Assembly: GCA_025356655.1 (NCBI GenBank)
Contig: JANXRW010000111.1
Location: 1-32,481, forward strand
From: Betaproteobacteria bacterium
Lineage (GTDB): Bacteria > Pseudomonadota > Gammaproteobacteria > Burkholderiales > SHXO01
DNA length: 32,481 nt
Reading direction: 5' to 3'
Below, one piece after another: positions 1 to 7,461 of this stretch. The notes below the pieces were generated by a model that saw only the letters and a program-made list of their open reading frames with translations, ran no database searches and was not told the DNA's origin. Position 1 is the first letter of the stretch; each line of letters opens with the position of its first letter. The translations under genes were made by a program, and so were the position numbers.

Positions 1-550
1 AGCCCGGGTTGCAAGGATCTGCCCGGCCTTACGCGCCCTACGCACCCATCCCGTTCAGCAACCTGACTGTCCCGGAATCACCATCCCGGCGACTTTGCGC
101 GTAGAAAGCCAGATTTACGCGCATTCCGGTAGCCGCTTACACCACGCTCAGTTCCGGCTCCGACGCCGGATCTGGGTGGCGGCATCGGGCGAGCAGCCCC
201 TGGGATTCATCACGCAGCATCACCTCGTCGTCCGGCAGGCCGAGCCGTCCGCGCGGAGGATTCTGGAGGAGACACCGACACGGCAGCCGCGGGCGAGTGC
301 CAGGGCCGCGCCCATGGAGTCCGGTCTTGGCGAGCAGGCTCGACTACGTCAGGGTGCAGCACCGCCCGCGTCTCGCGCTGGGCACCCAGCCAACCCCGGT
401 TCTGTGCCAGGAGCGCGGCACCGGCGCGCCTGGCCTGACGCAACCGGACAAGGAAGGTGCACTCTCCCCAGCCTGGTAGGCCCCTGTCTGGCAGGCAAGC
501 CCGCCGGTTGGCCTCACCGGCTTGCGCGTGGCCCTAGGACCTACCGCAGC
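1..550. other. No supported gene; degenerate or non-coding sequence
   Basis: Open frames on both strands here are GC-driven, arginine/proline/alanine-rich and match no family I recognise. A plus-strand frame runs through this stretch into the antisense of the hemerythrin gene, which argues against it being real. An inverted repeat (arms GCAAGCC and GGCTTGC at 495-501 and 519-525) could form a hairpin with no T-tract. I see no gene, RNA or mobile-element end that I can support. Confidence 0.5.
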
Positions 551-576
551 AAGGGAAAAGGCGACCGCAGGTCGCC
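551..576 (-). terminator. Rho-independent terminator after the hemerythrin gene
   Basis: Read on the minus strand, a perfect 7-bp stem (GGCGACC / GGTCGCC, three-base loop, positions 560-576) is followed by TTTTCCCTT (559-551). It lies about 45 bases past the hemerythrin stop codon, so it plausibly ends the leftward operon. Confidence 0.7.
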
Positions 577-619
577 ACGCTGCGCTCCCAGTCGAGGACA
601 GGAAACACGGCCGCGGGGC

Positions 620-1060
620 TCAGGAATGCACGGTGGCGCAGGCCTCGCCTTCGGGCTGACAGGCTGGAGCACCCTGACTCGGGTTGGCCAGATAGGAGGC
701 CAACATGGCGTCCATGGTGGCCGCGTGCTGAGTAAACCACACGCCCATCTCGTTGGCGAGCACCTGCACGAGTTGAGGCTTACCCTCCAGATAGTACTTG
801 CGCACCTCCCGCATGACCATCAGAACGCCGTCGTGCTCCTGGCTATGGCAGTGAAGCATGGGAAAGTTGCCTTCCCGCATCCACTGGTTCTCCTGCTCGA
901 AGTGCGCCTCGGTATGGGCGATGAAGGCATCGAGCCGTTCCAGCGCCGACTCCTCGGGGCCCTCTCCCAGGGCGTTGAGCAGCGCGACGAACTCGCGGTG
1001 GGTGTCGTCCATGGGTTCGTTGCCGAGAACCAGCGCATCCGACCAATCCAGCAATGCCAT
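620..1060 (-). CDS. Bacteriohemerythrin (O2-binding di-iron protein)
   Basis: A 146-residue soluble single-domain hemerythrin. All seven expected iron ligands can be placed: H21, H53, E57 (in HFEQE), H72 and H76 (in HSQEH), H112 and D117. The family binds O2 reversibly at a di-iron centre in a four-helix bundle and serves in oxygen storage, delivery or sensing; which of these applies here is not visible. The open frame extends upstream to 1357, but the ATG at 1060 is chosen because AAGGAG lies just ahead of it and homology begins there. The C-terminal ~20 residues are polar with two cysteines and lie outside the fold. It is last in a minus-strand run after phaM and an Arg-rich gene, and is followed by a terminator. 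Confidence 0.9.
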   Translation of the reverse strand: MALLDWSDALVLGNEPMDDTHREFVALLNALGEGPEESALERLDAFIAHTEAHFEQENQWMREGNFPMLHCHSQEHDGVLMVMREVRKYYLEGKPQLVQVLANEMGVWFTQHAATMDAMLASYLANPSQGAPACQPEGEACATVHS

Positions 1061-1106
1061 ACGATCTCCTTGATCTAAGGTTACTGCCGAGGGCGAAGGT
1101 CTGGGC

Positions 1107-1439
1107 CTACGCCCGAATGTCGATAGCAGCACCGGGAGGGTCGTCCGCCCGGCGCGCCTGGCGTCGGCGTTCGCCCGCGCGGGTGTCCAACAGGGCCCGA
1201 GCGGCGCGTCGGCGCCGCTCCTCGCCACGGCGCTCGGCGCTACGGCGTTCACCCTGCCGGAGCAACTGGAGCGGTTCCACCTGCCGATAGGTTCGCAGCC
1301 GGACGAGGGCGCCCTGGGTTTGGGGCTCCTCCGCGCCCGCGGCCACGGCGCTTGCACCGGAGCGAACGCTTACCTGCGTCACCGGATTGGAGAAGTCCAA
1401 ACGAGAGACCGCGCCGAACGGGGGAACATTGAGTTGCAT
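1107..1439 (-). CDS. Small arginine-rich conserved-looking protein, function unknown
   Basis: 110 residues. The N-terminal ~45 residues are mixed. The middle and C-terminal parts are dominated by Arg/Glu/Ala with repeated RRxxERR-type patches (about residues 64-98) around a segment reading ALLDTRAG. The gene is supported by a strong ribosome binding site (GAGGAGG about 6 bases before the ATG) that begins at the phaM stop codon, implying translational coupling. The patches recall small betaproteobacterial proteins with RRxGxxRR motifs, but that is from memory. No membrane segment or signal peptide is seen. Next to a PHA-granule protein, a nucleic-acid- or polyphosphate-binding role is conceivable, but that is inference only. 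Confidence 0.6.
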   Translation of the reverse strand: MQLNVPPFGAVSRLDFSNPVTQVSVRSGASAVAAGAEEPQTQGALVRLRTYRQVEPLQLLRQGERRSAERRGEERRRRAARALLDTRAGERRRQARRADDPPGAAIDIRA

Positions 1440-1449
1440 CGGCGCCTCC

Positions 1450-1707
1450 TCAACCAGGCCCAGGCTTGGTGGTCTCCTGCAGTGTCACCAGCGCCGCGCG
1501 TTGCATCTCCAGCGTCTTGATGGTCATCTGCAGCATGCCCAGGTTCATCTTTAGCCAGGACTCCACGGTCTTGAGTTCCGTGAGCTTCTTGTCGACCTCG
1601 GCCACCGTCATAGCCGGCGCAAACATGCCCGGCAGCGGGAAGGACGCCGGATTCCACATCTTCTGGAAGAACTCCAGCAGATCCTTCGACGAATAATCTT
1701 CGCTCAC
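1450..1707 (-). CDS. phaM: PhaM-like polyhydroxyalkanoate granule protein, short form
   Basis: About 85 residues, matching the N-terminal domain of PhaM-family proteins: an LEFFQKMW segment (residues 11-18), a Pro-rich link, then a helical region containing SWLKMNLGMLQMTIKTLE (residues 50-67). In Ralstonia/Cupriavidus, PhaM activates PHA synthase PhaC and attaches granules to the nucleoid through a lysine/alanine-rich C-terminal tail. That tail is absent: the protein stops about 20 residues after the core helix. The GTG at 1707 is chosen because TGAGGTG precedes it and it clears the upstream dehydratase gene by 28 bases; the open frame itself reaches 1779. Promoted from the same direction as the dehydratase and the two downstream genes. 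Confidence 0.75.
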   Translation of the reverse strand: MSEDYSSKDLLEFFQKMWNPASFPLPGMFAPAMTVAEVDKKLTELKTVESWLKMNLGMLQMTIKTLEMQRAALVTLQETTKPGPG

Positions 1708-1735
1708 GGGCACCTCAGGGTGATTGGCAATGGGG

Positions 1736-3259
1736 CTACATCGTTGGACCGAGGATCCAGGGTGCGAATTCGTCCTCACCGTAGCCTAACAGCTCGCTCT
1801 TGCTCGGCTGACCCGAGGCGGTCTTCAGGATCAGTTCGAAAAATCGCTGACCGACCTCCTCGATCGACGCTTTGCCATCGACGATCAGCCCACAGTTGAT
1901 GTCCATGTCGTCTTCCATGTTCTCGAACAGCAACGTATTGGTGGCCAGTTTGAGCGAAGGCGCAGGCTTGCAGCCGTAGGCCGAGCCGCGACCGGTGGTG
2001 AAGCACACCACATTGGCGCCGCCGGCTACTTGTCCGGTGGCAGAAACCGGGTCGTAGCCGGGGGTGTCCATGAACACGAAGCCGTGCGCTTTGACGCGCT
2101 CGGCGTACTCGTAGACGTCGGCCAGCGCGGTCGTGCCGCCTTTGGCCACGGCCCCCAAGGACTTCTCAAGAATGGTGGTGAGCCCGCCCGCCTTGTTTCC
2201 CGGTGAGGGATTGTTGTTCATCTCACCGCCCAGGCGGTGCGTGTACTCCTCCCACCACTTGATTCGACGGACCAGCTTCTCGCCCACCTCGCGGCTCACC
2301 GCCCGGCGCGTGAGTAGGTGCTCGGCACCGTAGATCTCCGGGGTTTCCGACAGGATGGCCGTGCCGCCGTTGCGAACCAGCAGGTCCACGGCCGCACCCA
2401 GGGCAGGGTTGGCACTGATCCCCGAGTAGCCGTCGGAGCCGCCGCACTGCAATGCCAGCATCAGGTGGCTGGCGGGCACCGTCTGCCGCTGCACGCGGTT
2501 GGCCTCGGCCAAGAGGTCCTTCACGCGTGCGATCCCCTCGCGAATGGTCTTGGTGGTGCCGCCCGTCTCCTGGATGGTCAGGGTCTGCAGCTGGGAACTG
2601 CGCTCCAGCCCCTGGGCCGCGAGCAGGTCATTGATCTGATTGGCTTCACATCCAAGCCCGATCATCAGGGTGGAGTAGAAGTTCGGGTGGGTGGCGTAAC
2701 CCGCCATGACCCGACGCAGGATCTGCACCGGTTCACCCGTGGAGGCGTGGCCGCAACCGGTCTTGTGATGGATCGGCACGACGCCATCGATGTTGGGGTA
2801 ATCAGCCAGCGCATGGCCCTTGAAGTGCTCGGCGATGGCGCGCGTCACGTGGGCCGAGCAATTGACGGTGGAGAGCACGCCGATGTAATTCCGGGTAGCC
2901 ACGCGTCCGTCGGCCCGCACGATGCCCTGAAAGGTAGCGGGTTGGGCCACCATCTCCACCGGCTTGTAGTCGACGCAGAAGGCGTAGTCGCGATCAAAAT
3001 TGCCCATGGCTAGGTTGTGCACATGGACGTGCTCGCCGGCTTTGATAGCCCGGGTCGCGAACCCGATGATTTGGTTGTAGCGGCGAACCGGCGCCCCTTC
3101 GGCGATGTCGCGGGCTGCCACCTTGTGCCCGGCGGGCACCGTGACCGGCACACGCAGGGACTCCTTGATGATCTCCGTGCCCGCGGGCAATTCAACGCGA
3201 GCGATCACCACGTCGTCGGCAGCGTTGAGCCGGATGGTAAGGTCTACGGCTTGCAGCAT
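1736..3259 (-). CDS. UxaA/GarD-family sugar-acid dehydratase (altronate/galactarate dehydratase-like)
   Basis: 507 residues, typical length for this family (UxaA ~495, GarD ~523). An N-terminal SAF-type domain (about 1-95, including AAGH-like PAGHKVAARDI) is followed by the D-galactarate dehydratase/altronate hydrolase catalytic region: RADGRVATRNYIGVLSTVNC near 115-135, HHKTGCGH near 165, IGLGCEANQ near 200, CGGSDGYSGISANP near 273, NPSPGNKAGG near 350 and CFTTGRGSAYGCKPAP near 420. The C-terminal half reads more like GarD than UxaA. These iron-dependent enzymes remove water from aldonic or aldaric acids to give 2-keto-3-deoxy acids. A GGAGGA site sits ahead of the ATG. Given the divergent SDR and FAH genes, I infer it makes the 2-keto-3-deoxy acid for them; the substrate is unknown. 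Confidence 0.85.
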   Translation of the reverse strand: MLQAVDLTIRLNAADDVVIARVELPAGTEIIKESLRVPVTVPAGHKVAARDIAEGAPVRRYNQIIGFATRAIKAGEHVHVHNLAMGNFDRDYAFCVDYKPVEMVAQPATFQGIVRADGRVATRNYIGVLSTVNCSAHVTRAIAEHFKGHALADYPNIDGVVPIHHKTGCGHASTGEPVQILRRVMAGYATHPNFYSTLMIGLGCEANQINDLLAAQGLERSSQLQTLTIQETGGTTKTIREGIARVKDLLAEANRVQRQTVPASHLMLALQCGGSDGYSGISANPALGAAVDLLVRNGGTAILSETPEIYGAEHLLTRRAVSREVGEKLVRRIKWWEEYTHRLGGEMNNNPSPGNKAGGLTTILEKSLGAVAKGGTTALADVYEYAERVKAHGFVFMDTPGYDPVSATGQVAGGANVVCFTTGRGSAYGCKPAPSLKLATNTLLFENMEDDMDINCGLIVDGKASIEEVGQRFFELILKTASGQPSKSELLGYGEDEFAPWILGPTM

Positions 3260-3367
3260 GGGGCAGTCCTCCAGTAATGCTTCTAGGTATCAACCGTTCG
3301 CCGGATGCCCTGGCGCCGAGGGGGGCCCCCGCCGGTTGGGGGCTTGGATGCCCGCCAAAATCACACC

Positions 3368-3395
3368 AAGCTACCACCACCGGACGGCCTGTCAA
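3368..3395 (-). promoter_or_regulatory. Candidate sigma-70 promoter for the dehydratase operon
   Basis: Minus strand: a perfect TTGACA (-35, 3395-3390), 16-base spacer, then TAGCTT (-10, 3373-3368; weak match). It lies in the 196-base gap between the MalG-like permease and the dehydratase and would let the dehydratase-phaM-hemerythrin genes be expressed separately from the transporter. The rest of the gap holds a GC-rich inverted run (GGGGGGCCCCC near 3320) without a T-tract. Confidence 0.35.
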
Positions 3396-3455
3396 GGGGC
3401 GAGCGCGGCGGCTGCTCGAAGCGAACCGCACGCCGGCGCCTGCCCCCGCCCGGCG

Positions 3456-4334
3456 CTACTCCTTCACCGCGCCTGTCATCCCCGCCACGTAGTGCTCCAC
3501 GAAGAAGGCGTACAACACCGCGACCGGCAGCGACCCCATCAGCGCGCCGGCCATCAGGGCGCCCCAATGGTAGACGTCGCCCTCCACGAGTTCGGTGATC
3601 ACGCCCACGGGCACCGTCTTGTTCTCCGAGGCCGAGATGAAGGTGAGCGCGTAAAGAAACTCGTTCCAGGACAAGGTGAAAGCGAAAATGCCCGCGGAGA
3701 TGAGTCCCGGCACCGCGAGCGGCAGGATGATCTTCACCAGGATCTGCCAGCGGCTTGCCCCATCGATGAGGGCACACTCCTCCAGTTCGAAGGGAATCGA
3801 CCGAAAATACCCCATCAGGAGCCAAGTACAGAAGGGTATCAGAAACGTGGGGTAGGTGACGATGAGCGCGAACCGGGTGTCGAAGATGCCCAACTGGAAG
3901 GTGATGGCCGCCAGGGGGATGAAAAGGATACTCGGCGGCACCAGATAGGCCAGGAAGACGCAGATGCCGAGTGTCCGCGAACCGCGCATGCGCAGGCGCT
4001 CGATGGCGTAGGCTGCCAGCACGCTGGCCGCGAGCGACAGGAAAGTAGAAATCACCGACACCTGCAGGGTGTTCCACATCCAGCGCGGATAGGCCGTGTC
4101 GAAGAGTAGTTTGCGGAAGTGCGCCAGCGTGGGCGCCACCACCCAAAAGGGGTTGCCGTCGGCCGCCAGCAGTTCCGCATCGGGCTTGAGCGAAGTAATC
4201 ACCATCCAGTAGAAGGGAAACAGAAGCACGATCAGGAACACCGCCAACGGCACATAGAGCGTCACTACCCGCCGCGGCAGGGACTGCAGGTAGCTCATGC
4301 CGTCGTCTGTGGCACTCACCCGCGGGGTCCTCAC
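3456..4334 (-). CDS. Sugar ABC transporter permease, MalG-like
   Basis: 292 residues with about six transmembrane segments and the EAA-loop signature EECALIDGASRWQ (around residue 193) that contacts the ATPase. It is an inner-membrane permease of the carbohydrate-uptake-1 (MalG/UgpE) type. Its GTG start overlaps the stop of the MalF-like gene (GTGA), so the two are translationally coupled; an ATG at 4298 is an alternative start. It is third in the ATPase-permease-permease operon. Substrate cannot be predicted from sequence; the adjacent catabolic genes suggest a sugar, sugar acid or polyol. Confidence 0.9.
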   Translation of the reverse strand: MRTPRVSATDDGMSYLQSLPRRVVTLYVPLAVFLIVLLFPFYWMVITSLKPDAELLAADGNPFWVVAPTLAHFRKLLFDTAYPRWMWNTLQVSVISTFLSLAASVLAAYAIERLRMRGSRTLGICVFLAYLVPPSILFIPLAAITFQLGIFDTRFALIVTYPTFLIPFCTWLLMGYFRSIPFELEECALIDGASRWQILVKIILPLAVPGLISAGIFAFTLSWNEFLYALTFISASENKTVPVGVITELVEGDVYHWGALMAGALMGSLPVAVLYAFFVEHYVAGMTGAVKE

Positions 4335-5263
4335 CGGTCAGCCCCGCCCTGCTGCCAACGCCTGCGCTGCAGCCCGAAATAGCTAAACAGGACGGCCAGT
4401 AGCAAGAACGGAATCATGGCTGTAGAGATGGCCGCGCCCTCGCCCAAGGCCCCACCAGAGATGCCCCGCTGGTAGGACAGGGTGGTCATCAAGTGGGTCG
4501 CGTTCAGCGGCCCGCCGTGGGTGAGCACCCAGATGAGTTGGAAGTCGGTGAAGGTGAAGAGCACGGAGAAGGTCATCACCACCGCGATGATGGGCGAAAG
4601 CAGCGGCAGGGTGACATGGCGAAACTTCTGCAGCGCCGTAGCGCCATCGATAGCGGCCGCCTCGTAGAGCGAGGGGGCGATGGTCTGCAGGCCGGCGAGC
4701 AAGCTAATCGCGATGAAGGGCACGCCGCGCCAGACGTTGGCGACGATGACACTGCACCGGGCCAGCAGCGGGTTGCCGAGGAAATCGATGTAGTGGTCGA
4801 TGAGTCCCAGGCGGACCAAGGTCCAACTCAGCACGGAGAATTGCGCGTCGTAGAGCCACCAGAAGGCGATGGCCGAGAGCACCGTCGGAACGATGAAGGG
4901 GAGCAGGACCACCGCGCGCAGCGCCGCCTTGAAGGGCAACCGCTCATTGAGCAGCAGGGCCAGCCACAGTCCAAGCGCGAACTTGATGACGCTCGCGGTG
5001 AAGGTATAGATGAAGGTATTCCACGCGGAGAGCAGGAATACGCTGTCGCCAACGAGGAATTCGAAGTTCTCCAGGCCGATCCATTGCCCTGAACTGCCGA
5101 CCTTGGCGTCGGTGAAACCCAGCCACACCCCCAGGCCCAGGGGATAGGCGAGCAGACCGAGCAGCAGGATCGCGGCCGGGAGCAGAAAGAGCGCACCCAG
5201 GAACTCGCGGTTGTCGAGCAGGCGCCCGCGATGGCCCTGCGCTGCGCTGCCCGACTCAGCCAC
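4331..5263 (-). CDS. Sugar ABC transporter permease, MalF-like
   Basis: 310 residues. A short hydrophilic N-terminus (about 20 residues) is followed by roughly six transmembrane helices and the EAA-loop motif [16 protein letters not shown] (around residue 211). This is the partner permease of the MalG-like protein. Its start overlaps the end of the ATPase gene by 8 bases, and its stop overlaps the start of the next permease, giving a tightly packed operon. The family forms a heterodimeric channel that receives substrate from a periplasmic binding protein; none is encoded near these genes in the window. Confidence 0.9.
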   Translation of the reverse strand: MAESGSAAQGHRGRLLDNREFLGALFLLPAAILLLGLLAYPLGLGVWLGFTDAKVGSSGQWIGLENFEFLVGDSVFLLSAWNTFIYTFTASVIKFALGLWLALLLNERLPFKAALRAVVLLPFIVPTVLSAIAFWWLYDAQFSVLSWTLVRLGLIDHYIDFLGNPLLARCSVIVANVWRGVPFIAISLLAGLQTIAPSLYEAAAIDGATALQKFRHVTLPLLSPIIAVVMTFSVLFTFTDFQLIWVLTHGGPLNATHLMTTLSYQRGISGGALGEGAAISTAMIPFLLLAVLFSYFGLQRRRWQQGGADR

Positions 5264-6344
5264 GACGGGGGTCGCGTGTGGGGATGCGCTGACCGCCCGC
5301 CGCGTCGAAGAGATAGGTCTTGCCCGGCAGGGGTGTCAGCCGAATCATTCCGCCTGGCTCGAACCGGTGGCGCTCACGCGAGATGACCGTCACCGGTGTG
5401 CCGCAGACTCGGCAGAAGATCTGGGTGTCCGCACCGGTGGGCTCGACCCCGAGCACCTGCGCGGGAAGTCCAGCCCCTGACCCGATCACAAAATGCTCAG
5501 GTCGCACCCCTAGCGTGAGCGCACTCCCATCGGGCAACTCGCAACCCTCCAGCGGCAGGCCGAGCGCATCGCCCAAGACCGCCTCAACCCCGTCTGGCGT
5601 GCGTCGCAGGCGCGCGGGAAGGAAATTCATGGCGGGAGACCCGATGAAGCCTGCCACGAAAACGTTGGCCGGTTCGTCATAGAGTTCCAGCGGCGCACCG
5701 CTTTGCTCCACGCGCCCGAGATTCATGACCACGATCCGGTCAGCCATGGTCATGGCCTCGATCTGGTCGTGCGTGACGTAGACCGAGGTGGTGCGCAGGC
5801 GCTGGTGCAGTTCGCGGATCTCGGTTCGCATCTGCACACGAAGGCGGGCATCCAGGTTCGACAGAGGCTCGTCGAAGAGAAAGACCTGCGGCGCGCGCAC
5901 GATCGCCCGGCCCATGGCCACGCGCTGACGTTGGCCACCGGAGAGTTGGCGCGGATAGCGCTGCAGGTATTCGCCCAGGCCCAGCACGCGAGCCGCCTCC
6001 TCCACCCGGCGTTGGATGTCCTCGCGCGGGCGCCCCGCGAGCCGCAGGCTGAAAGCCATGTTGTCGAAGACGCTCATGTGCGGGTAGAGCGCGTAATTCT
6101 GGAACACCATGGCGATGTCCCGATCCTTCGGCGGCACGCGGTTCACCACCCGATCGCCGATGAGGATCTCGCCACTGCTGATCTCCTCGAGCCCCGCGAT
6201 CATGCGCAGCAGCGTGGACTTGCCGCAACCCGAGGGACCGACCAGGACGGCGAACTCGCCATCCCGGACCCCCACGTCCACGCCGTGGATCACGCTCGTC
6301 TGGCCGTATTGCTTGCGCACCTGCCTGAGTTCAACCGAAGCCAT
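5256..6344 (-). CDS. Sugar ABC transporter ATPase (UgpC/MalK/MsmK-like)
   Basis: 362 residues. Walker [10 protein letters not shown] (36-44), Q-loop in [16 protein letters not shown], signature LSGGQRQRV, Walker [14 protein letters not shown] and switch [10 protein letters not shown] are all intact. A C-terminal TOBE/regulatory region of ~125 residues follows, as in MalK/UgpC. It energises the two permeases downstream. The open frame runs up to 6494, but the first 50 residues are low-complexity and outside the family, so the ATG at 6344 is chosen. It is the first gene of the leftward operon and diverges from the SDR gene. The long family-typical length suggests MalK-type regulation, but this is inference. 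Confidence 0.92.
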   Translation of the reverse strand: MASVELRQVRKQYGQTSVIHGVDVGVRDGEFAVLVGPSGCGKSTLLRMIAGLEEISSGEILIGDRVVNRVPPKDRDIAMVFQNYALYPHMSVFDNMAFSLRLAGRPREDIQRRVEEAARVLGLGEYLQRYPRQLSGGQRQRVAMGRAIVRAPQVFLFDEPLSNLDARLRVQMRTEIRELHQRLRTTSVYVTHDQIEAMTMADRIVVMNLGRVEQSGAPLELYDEPANVFVAGFIGSPAMNFLPARLRRTPDGVEAVLGDALGLPLEGCELPDGSALTLGVRPEHFVIGSGAGLPAQVLGVEPTGADTQIFCRVCGTPVTVISRERHRFEPGGMIRLTPLPGKTYLFDAAGGQRIPTRDPRRG

Positions 6345-6665
6345 GCTGCGGCGAGCGCCGCGCCCCCCTTCAGGCCCGGCCCTAGGGGTCGACCCGCTGC
6401 TGTTGGAGGCGCCGCCCGCAGGCTCGCCCCGTCGCAGTCTAACCAAGCACCACCGCGCCAGCAAGGCGCCGGGCAGCGACACAGCCATTCTCAAGGTGAC
6501 GGTTAGGTGATCGGCGGGATGGCGCTTGCGGGGGTGTGGGGCCTCCGTTCAGCGTCGCGCCGCTGCGGTCACTGGCACCCCGCTGTGGCATACTTTGCCG
6601 TTTTATGCGGCAATCCCCGGTCGCCCGTCGGGCGGTGGCATGGGCGATGCCCGGGGGGAGGCGAG
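6345..6665. other. Divergent intergenic region, transporter versus SDR-FAH genes
   Basis: 321 bases with no supported gene. It must hold promoters for both directions. For the transporter, a weak candidate on the minus strand is TTGCTG (6464-6459), 17 bases, TAGACT (6441-6436). Close to the SDR gene is a 6-bp inverted repeat (6595-6613). No sugar-responsive regulator gene is adjacent. Confidence 0.5.
6595..6613. repeat. Inverted repeat, possible operator for the SDR operon
   Basis: TTGCCG (6595-6600), 7-base AT-rich spacer, CGGCAA (6608-6613). It lies about 50 bases ahead of the SDR start codon in an otherwise GC-rich region. A small dyad of this size can occur by chance. Confidence 0.3.
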
Positions 6666-7406
6666 ATGGGAACGAGACTACAAGGAAAGATCGCCGTGGT
6701 CAGCGCCGCGGCACAGGGCATCGGCCGGGCCACGGCCCTGGCTTACGCCCGCGAGGGGGCCCGCGTGCTGGCCACCGACATCAATCTAGACAAGCTGCGC
6801 GAGATTGAGGGTGAATCCGGCATCGAGATAAGCCGCTTAGACGCCACCGATGACGCTGCCGTCGCGGCCTTCGCCGCGCGCATCCCCGTGCCCGACGTCC
6901 TCGTGAACTGCGCGGGTTTCGTGCACCACGGCACGGTCCTGGAATGCACGCCCGAGCAGTGGGATTTCGCCCATCGCCTCAACGCGCGCGCCATGTACAT
7001 CATGATCCAGGCACTGCTGCCGCGCATGCGTGACAACGGTGGCGGTTCCATCGTCAACATCGCGTCGGTGGCAGGCAGCATCCGCGGCATTCCCAATCGC
7101 TTTGCCTACGGTGCATCCAAGGCGGCGGTCATCGGCCTGACAAAGTCCGTGGCCATCGACTTCGTCAAACAGGGCATCCGCTGCAACGCCATCTGCCCCG
7201 GGACCGTGGACACGCCCTCGCTAGGCGATCGCATCAACGCCTTTGCCGACCCGGAGCAGGCCCGCCGGGACTTCATCGCACGCCAGCCCATGGGTCGTTT
7301 GGGCAACGCCGAGGAAATTGCCCAAGCCTGCGTCTACCTAGCGACGGACGACACCGCCTTCATGACCGGGCAGACGTTAATCATCGACGGTGGAGTCTCG
7401 CTCTGA
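6666..7406 (+). CDS. SDR-family NAD(P)-dependent dehydrogenase, probably on a keto-deoxy sugar acid
   Basis: 246 residues, classical short-chain dehydrogenase. The nucleotide-binding motif reads SAAAQGIG (13-20) rather than TGxxxGIG, D38 after the second strand suggests NAD preference, NCAG is at 81-84, and the catalytic S134, Y148 and K152 are present. The C-terminal part (GIPNRFAYGASK, AICPGTVDTPSL) resembles BDH2-like and 2-keto-3-deoxy-L-fuconate dehydrogenase-type SDRs. The ATG at 6666 has a GGGAGGCGAG site; the frame is open back to 6507 without family similarity. The next gene is a 2,4-diketo-acid-hydrolase-like FAH enzyme, 55 bases away, so it most likely oxidises the 2-keto-3-deoxy acid that the hydrolase then cleaves. 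Confidence 0.88.
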   Translation: MGTRLQGKIAVVSAAAQGIGRATALAYAREGARVLATDINLDKLREIEGESGIEISRLDATDDAAVAAFAARIPVPDVLVNCAGFVHHGTVLECTPEQWDFAHRLNARAMYIMIQALLPRMRDNGGGSIVNIASVAGSIRGIPNRFAYGASKAAVIGLTKSVAIDFVKQGIRCNAICPGTVDTPSLGDRINAFADPEQARRDFIARQPMGRLGNAEEIAQACVYLATDDTAFMTGQTLIIDGGVSL

Positions 7407-7461
7407 GCACACGGCAGGGCGCCCCGCTGGACCACAACAATCTTTCGGAGGAGCAGGAAAA

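Noticed and set aside
95-1078. Long plus-strand frame of 327 residues
   Set aside because: It is antisense to the hemerythrin gene, is Arg/Pro/Gly-rich from GC bias and matches no family.
5703-6506. Plus-strand frame of 267 residues opposite the ABC ATPase
   Set aside because: It is antisense to a clear ATPase gene with all motifs; His/Asp-rich composition follows from codon bias.
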